IMG/VR virus record: IMGVR_UViG_3300005518_000034
Span: 1-28,764 of that record
DNA length: 28,764 nt
Strand: one strand, 5' to 3'
Source: a virus
The notes beneath the pieces were generated by a model. That model worked only from the letters and a program-made list of their open reading frames with translations, searched no databases and was not told the origin of the DNA. Shown here in pieces: positions 1 to 7,481 of this stretch (the stretch's first letter is position 1; every line of letters starts with the position of its first letter). A program made the position numbers and the translations under genes.

Positions 1-2719
1 CCTTGCCGACCTTGACCGCGACCCCGATCTCCAGCCCGCCCATGCTAGCCACGGGCTGCCTCATGGCACTCGTGAGCCTCGCAACTGCCTCTCCAAGGCA
101 CCTCGCATGAACCTCCAGCAGGATGCTGTCATGGATGAGCGCGCGAATCGGCGATGCACCCGGCCCGAGGCCTCTGATGTCCCAGGGGCCCTCTTCGACG
201 AGCCGCAGTGCCGCCTCCTTGATGATGCCAGCAGCAGCAGACTGCGGATAGAAGGCAACCACCCGCTTTGAGTCAGCACCTAGCCTCCATTGGCCACTCC
301 GGCCGTCATAGGTGACTACGTCCCAGAACCAGTGCTTGTAGTTGAAGGGGTGGTCCGCACCCCCCAAGAATCCCTGCTGCCCCGCCCTGCGCCGGACCGC
401 CGCATGCCACTCCTTGAGCTTGGGACACAGCTCGTAGAGCAGCCCCTGATTCGCTGCCGCAGCCTTCCTAGTCGGGAATAGCTCTGGGTAGGTGCTCTGG
501 AGCCCCACGTCCGACATCCCATACAGCGTCCCGTAGATCGTCCTCTTGCTCTTGTCGTACTGGAGGACCTTCCCCGAGACCTTCTTGTCATGAGCCTTGA
601 CGAGCTTGAAGTGGGCCGCAAGCTCCTCGTCCCCCCAGGCGAGATCCGCAGGCATCCCCAGGACCTGCCCGGCGTGATACGCATGGATCCCTAGCTTGGC
701 CAGCCTGATGAAGTTGGGGTCACCAATGAAGTACCCAGTGAGCACAGCCTCGATGCTGCTGAAGTCTGCCTCTACGAGGAAGCAGTCCGGTGCCGCTACG
801 ATGCAGCGCCTGAAGCCAGAGGCCACCGAGGCCTCCCCTCCCTCCCCTTCCCGCTCCCCGACCACGTTGGTCAGGTTAGGATTGATGCAGCTGAGCCGCA
901 TGGTGCTAGGGGTGTGCATGTACTGGGCATGCACCCGCCCCGCCGCATCCATCCGCCGCTCAGAGCCCTCAACATAGGTCCCCCGCACCTTGCTCACTGC
1001 CCTGTAGTCGAGCAGCAGCTTGTAAAAGGGGTCCTTGGTGCTCCTCGCCAGCCCCTCCAGCGTCTTCTTGTCCACGCTGGGGTCGTCCGTCTTCTTCTTC
1101 TTGGCCCTCCCTGCCTTGTGCCCCTTGGACTGCAAGTACTTTAGGACTTGGGGAGGGGAGGCCGGATTGAAGGGCTCGCGGACGAAGAACCTAGGAACCG
1201 CCCTCCACTCCTGCTGGAGAGTCTTGCACTTGTGGCTCTTAGCTACCTCGACTGCCCCGCAGGTGACGCAGACGTTGACCAGCCGCTCAACTGCGATCTC
1301 CTCGATGTCCTCACGGGGATAGGTGACCGTCAACGTCTCCTCACCTCGCCCGAACTTGACCTCCTTGACCCCCTCAGGGCGGCGAGCCCAGCCCTCCGCA
1401 GGGTGCAGCTCCAGCAGGGCCGCCGGGTAGGCCTCAGCGAGCTTCCCCTTTAGCCCCTCCTCCCTCTCCAGCAGCTGCTTCTTGAAGTCCCCTAGCCGTG
1501 TCTTGTCGACTTGGAGCCCGGCTGCCTCCGCCGGGTGGAGGACCTTGGTGTCGAGCTCGTAGACATGCCTCCTGAAGACTCCCCACTGTCCTTGCTTGTC
1601 AAGGTCTCCAGCAATTCCGAAAGCGCACCGAAGTGTCTGGACAGCGTCGAGAGCAGCATAGCGGCCTGGGTCAGCTCCTGAGAGATGCTTCCATGCCCCG
1701 TAAGATGAGTAGAAAGGGGCAACAAAGCCGAGGCCTCTAGGGAGGTCTGACTGGAGGACATGCCAGGCCCACATGAAGTCAAGAACGGGCTCAGCGACCT
1801 TGCATCCAGCGCCTCGGAGGCGAGGCACGTCGAATCGCGCGTTCCAGAAGCACTTGACCCCATGTGCATTAAGTAGGCGATGCACTCCGGGCAGGTAAGC
1901 CGCTTCCCAGGGGACGGTGACTCCCTCGTCGAGTCTGCACGCAAAGTTGATCCTGATGATGCTACCCGCGACTTCCTCAAGCTCATCCTCCTCCGCCCCT
2001 AGCTTATGCTCAGTTTCGATATCTACTGCGAGCCAAGGGTCCTTGTCCCCGCCCAGCAGACTCCTGATGTACTCGTCGACCCAGGCCTCGAACCAGGCCA
2101 CCGGGGGGTCTACGACGAGGGCTGGCTCATCAGGAACCCACCCCTGCTCCGCGACCTGCACCGCGCGCTTCAGGTCGAAGCAGGCAGTCCCTATCAGCTT
2201 CTGGTTGCCGCGCAGCAGGAAGCTGGGGTGGAACGTCGGGATCACCCAGCGCCCTAGGGCATCCTTGGTCGGGCACCCATGCCAGTTGTTGATCTTGAAG
2301 CCCCGCTTAGGGAGGGACAGCAGACGCCGCGTAGCGCTGCCCCCGGCGGCAAGGGTAGCCCTCTGGCCCTCCCTAAGCGTGACCTCCAGATACTGTGAGC
2401 AATGCTGGAGCGCAGCCTGTTCCCAAGGGGCCCCATCCAGCCAGTTCCCAGGGGGCTGGCAGCGGACGCAGTTGTCGATCCGGAGGGTCTCGCGGCCCAG
2501 CCCCACGAGCCGGAGGAGCCTGTTCAGCATCCCCCCAGCGCGCCCCACAAACGGCTCCCCTCGGCGCGCTTCGTCCTCGCCGAGGGCCTCTCCGACGATC
2601 AGGAGCCTGGCTCCTGGGGGGCCTACCGCTGGCGCGTACCCTGTCCCCTTGGTCTGTAGCTGGCATCCCGCGCAGCCTGGGGGCTTGACTAGGATGCCTT
2701 GGCCCGCTCCAGCATCGCC
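1..2719 (-). CDS. Uracil-DNA glycosylase (family 4) fused to family A DNA polymerase with 3'-5' exonuclease; C-terminus cut by window edge
   Basis: The frame is open from just after an in-frame TAG (2722-2720) to the window edge, about 906 codons. Residues 1-215 look like a family 4 UDG: CAGC at 16-19, GEALGEDEARRGEPFVG from 43, and PTFHPSFLLRG with His near 164; further Cys lie between, consistent with a 4Fe-4S cluster. Next comes a DnaQ-type exonuclease: VDIETE (Asp233), FWNARFD (293-297), YAALD (354-358). The polymerase palm follows: motif A ADFSSIE (Asp652), motif B SKRTIYGTLYG (Lys725, Tyr729), motif C IHDS (Asp864). A C-x2-C-x8-H-x-C insert sits at 484-498. Phage SPO1 polymerase is a known UDG-like/PolA fusion. 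It should replicate phage DNA and perhaps handle uracil. No ATG, GTG or TTG precedes the Fe-S cysteines, so the start is unknown and 2719 is only the open limit. Confidence 0.93.
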
Positions 2720-2841
2720 CTACGTGCCTTCAGTTCCAGCAGGCTGCGCCCTGCGAGCCAAGCTAGGGGAACCCCTGCCCCCTCTAGCTCAGCCCTAAGC
2801 CTCTTCTTCTCCTGCTTGTACTGCTCCAGCAGGCGAGCCAT
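2689..2841 (-). CDS. Small charged, probably helical protein (50 aa)
   Basis: A 50-residue protein, MARLLEQYKQEKKRLRAEL..., rich in Lys, Arg, Glu and Leu with heptad-like spacing, likely an alpha-helical or coiled-coil peptide. It overlaps the 3' end of the 112-aa gene upstream and ends with TAG (2691-2689) inside the 5' end of the UDG-polymerase frame, which is -1 relative to it. An in-frame GTG at 2868 follows AAGGAG by 10 bases and would add nine residues. No family recognised. Because the polymerase frame has no usual start, this gene may be read through by frameshift into the polymerase, or it may couple its translation; neither is shown. Confidence 0.6.
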   Translation of the reverse strand: MARLLEQYKQEKKRLRAELEGAGVPLAWLAGRSLLELKARRAMLERAKAS

Positions 2842-3133
2842 GGCCTCGACTTGAGCCGCCGCTGCCACTAGGCTTGAACTCCTTCTCCAGCTGCCTTAGC
2901 CTCTCGCCTAGTCTCACAGGCCCTGCAACCACAGCCTTCCTTGGGACTAGGCGTTGCCACTGCCCGTCCGAGTCCAGCTGCAAGGTAACCACCGCCCCCT
3001 TGCTGCTCCTGATGGTCATCTCGTGCACGCCGAACGGGTGCGTCACCGGGTTCTCCGTATACCCTGAGGCCATTTCCTGCCTCTCGACCTCGGACAACCA
3101 CTGCTGGCTCACCGCCCCTAGGCTGCTCCCCAT
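2795..3133 (-). CDS. Hypothetical protein (112 aa)
   Basis: Starts MGSSLGAVSQQWLSEVERQ and ends GEEEA. A strong ribosome site (AAGGAG, 7 bases before the ATG) fixes the start at 3133. The middle, about residues 25-75, reads like a small beta-rich domain (VHEMTIRSSKGAVVTLQLDS); the C-terminus is a charged helix then a Gly/Ser tail. Third-position base use fits coding in this frame. About 263 bases overlap the C-terminal extension of the DUF6378-like frame. Function unknown. Confidence 0.7.
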   Translation of the reverse strand: MGSSLGAVSQQWLSEVERQEMASGYTENPVTHPFGVHEMTIRSSKGAVVTLQLDSDGQWQRLVPRKAVVAGPVRLGERLRQLEKEFKPSGSGGSSRGHGSPAGAVQAGEEEA

Positions 3134-3437
3134 GCCCCTTCTCCTTCCTTCCCCTTGCCGCCCGCTCCACTTCCACGCGATGAGCACAGGAAGCGTAGCC
3201 AGCAATATCCACAAGGTTATCTCGCTTTCTCTGGTGCGTCTGCCTAGCGACCTTGCGCAGGATCTCAATGAGACCAATGTCCTCTGCCTCAAAGGCTACC
3301 CCCGGCCTCAGCTTGTGAGTGAAGGCCGCCGAGATGAGCGCGGCCTCCTTGGAGAAGTTGTCGAGGGGGTGGCCGTAGGACTCCTGCCTATCCCCCTCGG
3401 TGAGCCTGGTGGCCTCGGCGAGGATGCTCTCGGGCAT
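2868..3437 (-). CDS. DUF6378-like protein
   Basis: Residues 1-85 (MPESILAEATRLTEGDRQESYG, then KRDNLVDIAGYA) match what I know of DUF6378: a G-D-R-x-x-x-Y-G-H-P motif followed by a K-x-x-R...D-x-x-x-D-x-x-G-Y signature. The biochemical role of the family is not established. Members are common in phages and small. The ATG at 3437 lies one base after the stop of the 26-aa membrane peptide, so translation is probably coupled. Beyond about residue 90 the frame continues without a stop for 80 or more Arg/Gly-rich residues while another gene with its own strong ribosome site runs in a different frame. The true protein may therefore carry a low-complexity tail. Confidence 0.8.
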   Translation of the reverse strand: MPESILAEATRLTEGDRQESYGHPLDNFSKEAALISAAFTHKLRPGVAFEAEDIGLIEILRKVARQTHQRKRDNLVDIAGYASCAHRVEVERAARGRKEKGHGEQPRGGEPAVVVRGREAGNGLRVYGEPGDAPVRRARDDHQEQQGGGGYLAAGLGRAVATPSPKEGCGCRACETRREAKAAGEGVQA

Positions 3438-3438
3438 G

Positions 3439-3519
3439 CTAGCGCCCCCGCCCAGGTCCACCACCCATGCGCCAGCAGAGCCACACGGCGAGCGCCAGGA
3501 CGATCCCCACTTCAACCAT
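3439..3519 (-). CDS. Membrane mini-protein (26 aa)
   Basis: ATG at 3519, TAG at 3441-3439, product MVEVGIVLALAVWLCWRMGG... of 26 residues: a single hydrophobic helix of about 14 residues followed by a Gly/Arg tail. The start lies two bases after the stop of the 205-aa gene and the stop one base before the next ATG, with GGAGGA about 10 bases upstream. This exact fit between two real genes is the main evidence. Function unknown. Confidence 0.5.
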   Translation of the reverse strand: MVEVGIVLALAVWLCWRMGGGPGRGR

Positions 3520-3521
3520 GC

Positions 3522-4139
3522 CTACTGCCCTCCTCCACCCGCAGGCCCAAAGTTCTCCAGCTCAGGGAAGCACCTGAGACTCGCCCCGTGCTCGTCGGTG
3601 AACTCCTCCAGGAACTTCCCATCCGCCCCCCTCGGGATCGGCTTCGTCTCGGCCCCGGTCTTCTTGTTCAGGTAGGGACGGGTCGAGTACCGCTGCCCCG
3701 TGTCCTTGTTGCGCGCCGTCCAGATCAGCTTGGCGCTGAAGGTGCCACCAGCAGCATCCACGAGAGCCCCACCGAAGTCCCGGTTGCTGACCAGCTTGCC
3801 ACCGTAGCCCAGGCCATGGCCCAGCAGGTTCGCCAGGCCGCTCGGCCTGGAGCCCATGGGAGTGTTACTGACCGACCAGTTCAACTTCTGCCCGCTGGTC
3901 ATCGTCAGCCTGCGGTCTTGCTCCGGCCCAGTCTCCTTCGGCCACCTGAAGTTCGCCTTCAGCCTCAGCACGCCCCCGATCTCGATCTCCTCGATCGCTC
4001 CCTTGATGTCGGCAGGGAGTGCGAAGTCATAGCGCCCAGGCTGCGGCAGCTCGAAGCCACCCCCGAACTGCTCAGGCAGCGTATCCAGGTCCACCTCTTC
4101 CGGCAGCGCCTCACCACTTAGTGCATTGATATCGACCAT
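3522..4139 (-). CDS. Hypothetical protein, possible ssDNA-binding/recombination accessory (205 aa)
   Basis: Starts MVDINALSGEALPEEVDLDTL after AGGAG 9 bases upstream, and ends in a Gly-rich GPAGGGGQ. The body contains alternating beta-type segments (GRYDFALPADI, GGTFSAKLIWTARN) and a lone Cys near the C-terminus. It follows the annealing-protein-like gene directly. Phage recombination cassettes often place an ssDNA-binding protein there, and a beta-rich core with a flexible tail is compatible. I see no OB-fold signature I can name, so this role is inference from context. Confidence 0.75.
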   Translation of the reverse strand: MVDINALSGEALPEEVDLDTLPEQFGGGFELPQPGRYDFALPADIKGAIEEIEIGGVLRLKANFRWPKETGPEQDRRLTMTSGQKLNWSVSNTPMGSRPSGLANLLGHGLGYGGKLVSNRDFGGALVDAAGGTFSAKLIWTARNKDTGQRYSTRPYLNKKTGAETKPIPRGADGKFLEEFTDEHGASLRCFPELENFGPAGGGGQ

Positions 4140-4152
4140 AAGACCCTAGCTC

Positions 4153-4866
4153 CTAGTTCTTGTTGAACGAGACCGGGGGAGCTGCGGGTGGCAGCTTGCG
4201 CCTCGGTCTGGTATCTGCTGTCTGGTTGTTGACCGGGACCGCATCCACAATCGGTGCAGGTCCTGGCCCAGGATCGATGGTCCTAGGTCCCTCCCGCGGG
4301 GGCCCATAGCTAGCCTCTGGGGCCGCCATGTGCCACACCTCGGTCTCATCCGGCATGCCCAAGCCGCGCATCGAATAGGTCACGCGCCTCTTGGCCTTCG
4401 TGGTGCACTTCATGATCGCGTCAGCCCTGTCCGTCCCCCCAGGGGGCAGAAAGACAGTGCCAAGGTCCTCATCAGAGCGCCCTTCACGGTCTGTGCAACG
4501 CACCTTCACGCAGAAGATGTTCTCGTCGACCTTGTCCCCTAGGGGGAGTGGGCCGCTGTAGAGGATCTCCAGCTTCAGTCCATCGATCCTCCTAATCTGC
4601 TCCGCCGCCCCCTTGTTCGCGTACAAGACCTTGCGGCCGTCCTTGGTCTTGATGATGTCGAAAGGCTTGGTGGTGGGGTCTAGGCCTTGCCGCTTAGCAA
4701 AGTGCCACAGGTACTGGTTCGCCTGTTCTGCTGTCAGCTTCCCCACATCCATTTGCAGCAGGGCCTCGATCTGCTGGGCCCTGGCGCTAGCCTCCTCGAA
4801 GTCAGCAATCTTGCCGCCCTCGACGACGGCTAGCGACGCCTCGTCCTTGTTGCTCTCGTCTGCCAT
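4153..4866 (-). CDS. Phage recombination protein, putative single-strand annealing type (237 aa)
   Basis: Recognisable by QYLWHFAKRQGLDPTTKPFD, KVLYANKGAAEQIRRIDG and MKCTTKAKRRVTYSMRGLGM followed by PDETEV. This pattern recurs in a phage family near recombination genes that I associate with single-strand annealing proteins; the assignment is by resemblance. The C-terminal 60 residues are Pro-rich and probably disordered. The start at 4866 is set by AAGGAGG three bases upstream; an in-frame ATG at 4896 sits exactly at the predicted transcription start and would add ten residues. The likely partner is the PD-(D/E)XK nuclease gene upstream at 5714. Confidence 0.7.
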   Translation of the reverse strand: MADESNKDEASLAVVEGGKIADFEEASARAQQIEALLQMDVGKLTAEQANQYLWHFAKRQGLDPTTKPFDIIKTKDGRKVLYANKGAAEQIRRIDGLKLEILYSGPLPLGDKVDENIFCVKVRCTDREGRSDEDLGTVFLPPGGTDRADAIMKCTTKAKRRVTYSMRGLGMPDETEVWHMAAPEASYGPPREGPRTIDPGPGPAPIVDAVPVNNQTADTRPRRKLPPAAPPVSFNKN

Positions 4867-4902
4867 TGTCCTCCTTGAGCCCCTGGTCAGGGGCATGGGG
4901 AG

Positions 4903-4931
4903 AACTTAGGCTTTGGGCCCCGGGTTGTCAA
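4903..4931 (-). promoter_or_regulatory. Promoter P1 (TTGACA-17-TAAGTT)
   Basis: On the minus strand, TTGACA (4931-4926), a 17-base spacer, then TAAGTT (4908-4903). Transcription should begin near 4897-4896, giving a leader of about 30 bases for the recombination gene. That leader starts with the near-perfect inverted repeat CCCCTGACCAGGGG. The TAA of the -10 is also the stop codon of the 58-aa gene. It shares TTGACA, the 17-base spacer and a CCTA(G/A)NTT block with three other sites. Confidence 0.75.
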
Positions 4932-5082
4932 GGGGTTTTGAAGGGCACCCCTGAATGACAAGGGCCAGGTTCAGGCCCATGAAGAGGAGGCAGCTGGACA
5001 CGACCCAGGGCCTTCCCTCCGCAACAGCGCACCCAGCCGTGAAGGCCATGAGCAGGGCGCCGACGAGATTAAGCCAGCGCAT
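4906..5082 (-). CDS. Small membrane protein, two hydrophobic segments (58 aa)
   Basis: MRWLNLVGALLMAFTAGCAV... then SCLLFMGLNLALVIQGC: two hydrophobic stretches at about residues 4-20 and 28-46, and a Pro-rich tail ending DNPGPKA. The ATG at 5082 overlaps the end of the 159-aa gene, with AAGGAG seven bases upstream. Its last nine codons contain promoter P1, and its TAA stop is part of the -10. The first segment could be a lipoprotein-type signal (AFTAGC), but two membrane helices are equally possible. Function unknown. Confidence 0.6.
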   Translation of the reverse strand: MRWLNLVGALLMAFTAGCAVAEGRPWVVSSCLLFMGLNLALVIQGCPSKPLDNPGPKA

Positions 5083-5548
5083 GCTCCCTCTCCTTCTCCG
5101 GCTTCAGGCTCTCCAGGGCCGCAGGCTCCTCGACCGAGGCCAGGAGGGTCTCCAGGGTGGGCTTGGGGGGCAGGGCTTGGGCCTCGACTACGGGCTCAAC
5201 CGGCTTCTGCCGCATCCCCAGCCTCCACTCATGCTCCTCAACCCAGTCCGCGATCCTCTCCCTGGTCCACTGGAGCATGTCGTTGAGGAAGACGACCACG
5301 TCGAGGAGCCTGGCATCACCGATGGTACGCCCTTCCCATGATGGGGGACGGGGACAGGCTACGGCATGGTTGTTGTAGTGGAACCAGGGGGCCGCGGCCA
5401 GCCCTGTCGTGGTGCACCGCCCCACCCGGTAGCCAGCCCCCTCAGCAGCCGCCCCAAGGGCGCACGTGCGGCCATCGAGTTCCTTGACGGTCCAGAAGGC
5501 CTGCCCCGTCAGCTTACTCCCCGCCCTGATCGCGTCACTTAGCAGCAT
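5069..5548 (-). CDS. Hypothetical protein (159 aa)
   Basis: The start MLLSDAIRAGSKLTGQAF is set by AGGAGG four bases before the ATG at 5548. The first 95 residues contain Cys at several positions (RTCALG, GRCTTT, VACPRP) and a compact globular pattern; IADWVEEHEWRLG forms a helix, and a Pro/Glu-rich tail follows. The ribosome site overlaps the stop of the Cys-rich gene upstream, suggesting coupled translation. No family recognised. Confidence 0.8.
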   Translation of the reverse strand: MLLSDAIRAGSKLTGQAFWTVKELDGRTCALGAAAEGAGYRVGRCTTTGLAAAPWFHYNNHAVACPRPPSWEGRTIGDARLLDVVVFLNDMLQWTRERIADWVEEHEWRLGMRQKPVEPVVEAQALPPKPTLETLLASVEEPAALESLKPEKEREHALA

Positions 5549-5556
5549 GAAACCTC

Positions 5557-5727
5557 CTATTGATGCCATACTTGCCCCTTCCCAGTCTCTGGGCACTGCT
5601 CGGGGGCTGAGCAGCTACCGCAGCGGCAGCACTCGAAAGCGCAGCCATCGTCGAAGCAGTCGAAGTCGTCTCGGACACCCTTAGCACACTCCTCTGAGCA
5701 GTAGACATGCGGGTCATCCTTGATCAA
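5557..5727 (-). CDS. Cys-rich small protein, putative zinc binder (56 aa)
   Basis: Reads MIKDDPHVYCSEECAKG, then CFDDGCAFECCRCGSCS and EQC: ten Cys in 56 residues, arranged in close pairs as in zinc-binding or disulfide-knotted proteins. Start TTG at 5727, with a G-rich ribosome site (GGGGGGTGAAG) just upstream, overlapping the last 14 bases of the nuclease gene. The TAG stop (5559-5557) runs into the ribosome site of the next gene. Function unknown; a regulator or inhibitor is possible. Confidence 0.65.
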   Translation of the reverse strand: MIKDDPHVYCSEECAKGVRDDFDCFDDGCAFECCRCGSCSAPEQCPETGKGQVWHQ

Positions 5728-6925
5728 ACTTCACCCCCCTCTCCATTGCCTGTCTCAACTCCGGCTCGTGATGCGGCACCCGCGCCTTGTACTTCCCTGC
5801 CCCCAGCGGGTCATCCCAGCCCTGGTTCTTGAAGCAGATGTCATAGAATTGACAGCGGCTGGCTCCAAACTTCCCGTGGCAGTTGTAGCTGCGAGGGATG
5901 ACCCGGCTAAGATAGCTCTGGAACTCAGGGCTTGCCCAGCCGAACTTCTGCTCGATCTCGTAGAGATCCCAGAGTCTCCCCTTCCAGCGGTCCTCCTCAG
6001 CCACCATGGTCTCAAAGTACTGCCCAATCATGTGCTCCTGGCGCCGGTAGGGGCCGATGACGATGAACTGCTCCGAGACTAGCTCATAGGGCAGCTGCTC
6101 TAGGACCCACTCACGCGGTGTCCATGAGACCCAGGCTGGAGTCTTCGAGTAGGCTCTCCCCAGCGTGTGCCCCTTGCCATCACTTCCCTTGTACCTCCAC
6201 TGCGGTTGCCAGTCCTCGGCGACTAGGGGCGGATTCCCAGGCCTCCTGTACCCGTAGGCCAGCACAGTCTGCTGCGTCTCAGGGCCATCGTAGGCCCCAG
6301 ACTCAGGGTTGTAGTCAGCTCGCCTGCCTCCCTTCAGCAGCACATCGACCTCGTACATGGTCACGGGCTCCCCAAGGACGCTCTCGACCGCCTTGGTCCC
6401 CGCAGCCATCTGCACCGACTCCCTGTACTCCTCGACATAGCCAGCATTCACCATGCTAGCCGTCTTGAAGTCCCTGATCCTGAGTGCCCTTGTGCCCTTG
6501 TGCCTGACCACGAGGTCAGGCCTGGTCATCTGGACGATCCCTGGGGCGGCCTCGTACTCGAACTCACGCTCGACGGCGACGATCTCGTAGGCCGCGAGCA
6601 GTCCAGGCAGCACCACTCGGTACCATCCCCAGACCAAGGCCTGCACCAGCCAGACCTGCTCATCGACAAGGGCCTGTCCCCCGAGGGTCCCAGCAAAGGG
6701 CTTCAGCTTGACTTCAGCGACGTACTCTGCTGCCACCCCCTCGATGATGGCCGCAGCCGTCTCCTCCTTGCATCTCCCAGCCCCCTTGGTCTCCTCTAGG
6801 CAAGCCTCGATGATCCTAGCCAAGGCAAGATGCACGTAGGTGCCAGTCGCCAGCGGCACGCTCAGCCCCTCGCGCTGGATCCCATAGCCATCTGGCCCAG
6901 CGTGATACCCCAGGTATCTCGCCAT
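5714..6925 (-). CDS. PD-(D/E)XK nuclease, Cas4/RecB-like
   Basis: Core nuclease motifs: RPDLVV near residue 140, RIRDFKT (the D-x-K pair) near 153, and a downstream helix with Gln (ESVQMAAG). Near the C-terminus YNCHGKFGASRCQFYDICF gives three Cys that, with one N-terminal Cys, hold a 4Fe-4S cluster in Cas4/AddB relatives. That N-terminal Cys appears only in an upstream in-frame extension (FVLGLQQCQMARYLGYH, open from 6994) with no usual start. The ATG at 6925 is thus the first canonical start but probably not the real one. Expected role: exonuclease that exposes ssDNA for the annealing protein encoded downstream. Confidence 0.85.
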   Translation of the reverse strand: MARYLGYHAGPDGYGIQREGLSVPLATGTYVHLALARIIEACLEETKGAGRCKEETAAAIIEGVAAEYVAEVKLKPFAGTLGGQALVDEQVWLVQALVWGWYRVVLPGLLAAYEIVAVEREFEYEAAPGIVQMTRPDLVVRHKGTRALRIRDFKTASMVNAGYVEEYRESVQMAAGTKAVESVLGEPVTMYEVDVLLKGGRRADYNPESGAYDGPETQQTVLAYGYRRPGNPPLVAEDWQPQWRYKGSDGKGHTLGRAYSKTPAWVSWTPREWVLEQLPYELVSEQFIVIGPYRRQEHMIGQYFETMVAEEDRWKGRLWDLYEIEQKFGWASPEFQSYLSRVIPRSYNCHGKFGASRCQFYDICFKNQGWDDPLGAGKYKARVPHHEPELRQAMERGVKFDQG

Positions 6926-6987
6926 CTGGCACTGCTGGAGCCCAAGGACGAAGCGGGAGCGGTCAGTGAACCAGACGGGCGGGGGGG

Positions 6988-7242
6988 CTATGACTCATCC
7001 CCGTCGTCGCTTGGCCCTTCAATCTCCTCCACGATGATCTTCGGCTTGCTATCCACCCAGGCCTCAGCGAAGGCCCTGACGAAGAGCGGCCCAAAGACCC
7101 CAGCTCCCACGATCCAACCCCAGTGCGCTGGCCTCAAGCCCCAACCCTTCGTCATGGCTAGGACATAGAAGCCAACAACCATGGCGTATCCCAGCAGCAA
7201 GATGCCCCAGCGCTTAAGCAAGAGGGGCCTCCTGGTGCTCAT
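6988..7242 (-). CDS. Small two-helix membrane protein (84 aa)
   Basis: Two hydrophobic segments, WGILLLGYAMVVGFYVLAM (about 12-30) and WIVGAGVFGPLFVRAF (about 43-58), with a positively charged N-terminus (STRRPLLLKR) and an acidic tail ending DDGDES. This predicts a hairpin in the inner membrane with a cytoplasmic acidic tail. It overlaps the preceding gene by 29 bases. Holin-like size and charge are noted, but it sits far from any lysis gene, so function is unassigned. Confidence 0.7.
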   Translation of the reverse strand: MSTRRPLLLKRWGILLLGYAMVVGFYVLAMTKGWGLRPAHWGWIVGAGVFGPLFVRAFAEAWVDSKPKIIVEEIEGPSDDGDES

Positions 7243-7435
7243 GCGGCCCAGCCTTCACGCAAGGGAAGACACCACCGATCCTGTAAGGGCACGGGCCCGA
7301 GTCCCTCAGCTCCTTCTCCAGCAGCTGCAACGCCAGCTCTCGCTCCTCGGTGTCTTCGATCCTCAGCAGCAGTCTCGCTGCCTCTTCCACTACCTTCAGG
7401 AACTCGTCAGTAGGCTCGCTCAAGGCGGCCTCCAA
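7214..7435 (-). CDS. Small helical protein, first gene after promoter P2 (73 aa)
   Basis: TTG start at 7435 with AGGAG four bases upstream, about ten bases after the predicted transcription start of P2. Residues 1-45 (DEFLKVVEEAARLLLRIEDTEERELALQLL, read in parts) are a strongly amphipathic helix; the tail has two Cys (CPYRIGGVFPC) and His residues that could bind metal. It heads the recombination operon. No family recognised. Confidence 0.7.
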   Translation of the reverse strand: MEAALSEPTDEFLKVVEEAARLLLRIEDTEERELALQLLEKELRDSGPCPYRIGGVFPCVKAGPHEHQEAPLA

Positions 7436-7452
7436 TGGCTCCTGAGTGGTAC

Positions 7453-7481
7453 AATCTAGGCCCCAGGCCTCAGGGTGTCAA
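7453..7481 (-). promoter_or_regulatory. Promoter P2 (TTGACA-17-TAGATT)
   Basis: Minus strand: TTGACA at 7481-7476, 17-base spacer, TAGATT at 7458-7453. Predicted start near 7446, followed by a short leader with AGGAG and the TTG start at 7435. It drives the operon starting at 7435 and running left. The -10 block and flanks match P1, P3 and P4. Confidence 0.75.

Noticed and set aside
2680-2722. Classical -1 slippery heptamer before the polymerase
   Set aside because: No X-XXY-YYZ sequence in the overlap; frameshift kept only as one option.
2874-4121. 415-aa open frame on the + strand
   Set aside because: Antisense to three well-supported genes with ribosome sites; no recognisable motif.
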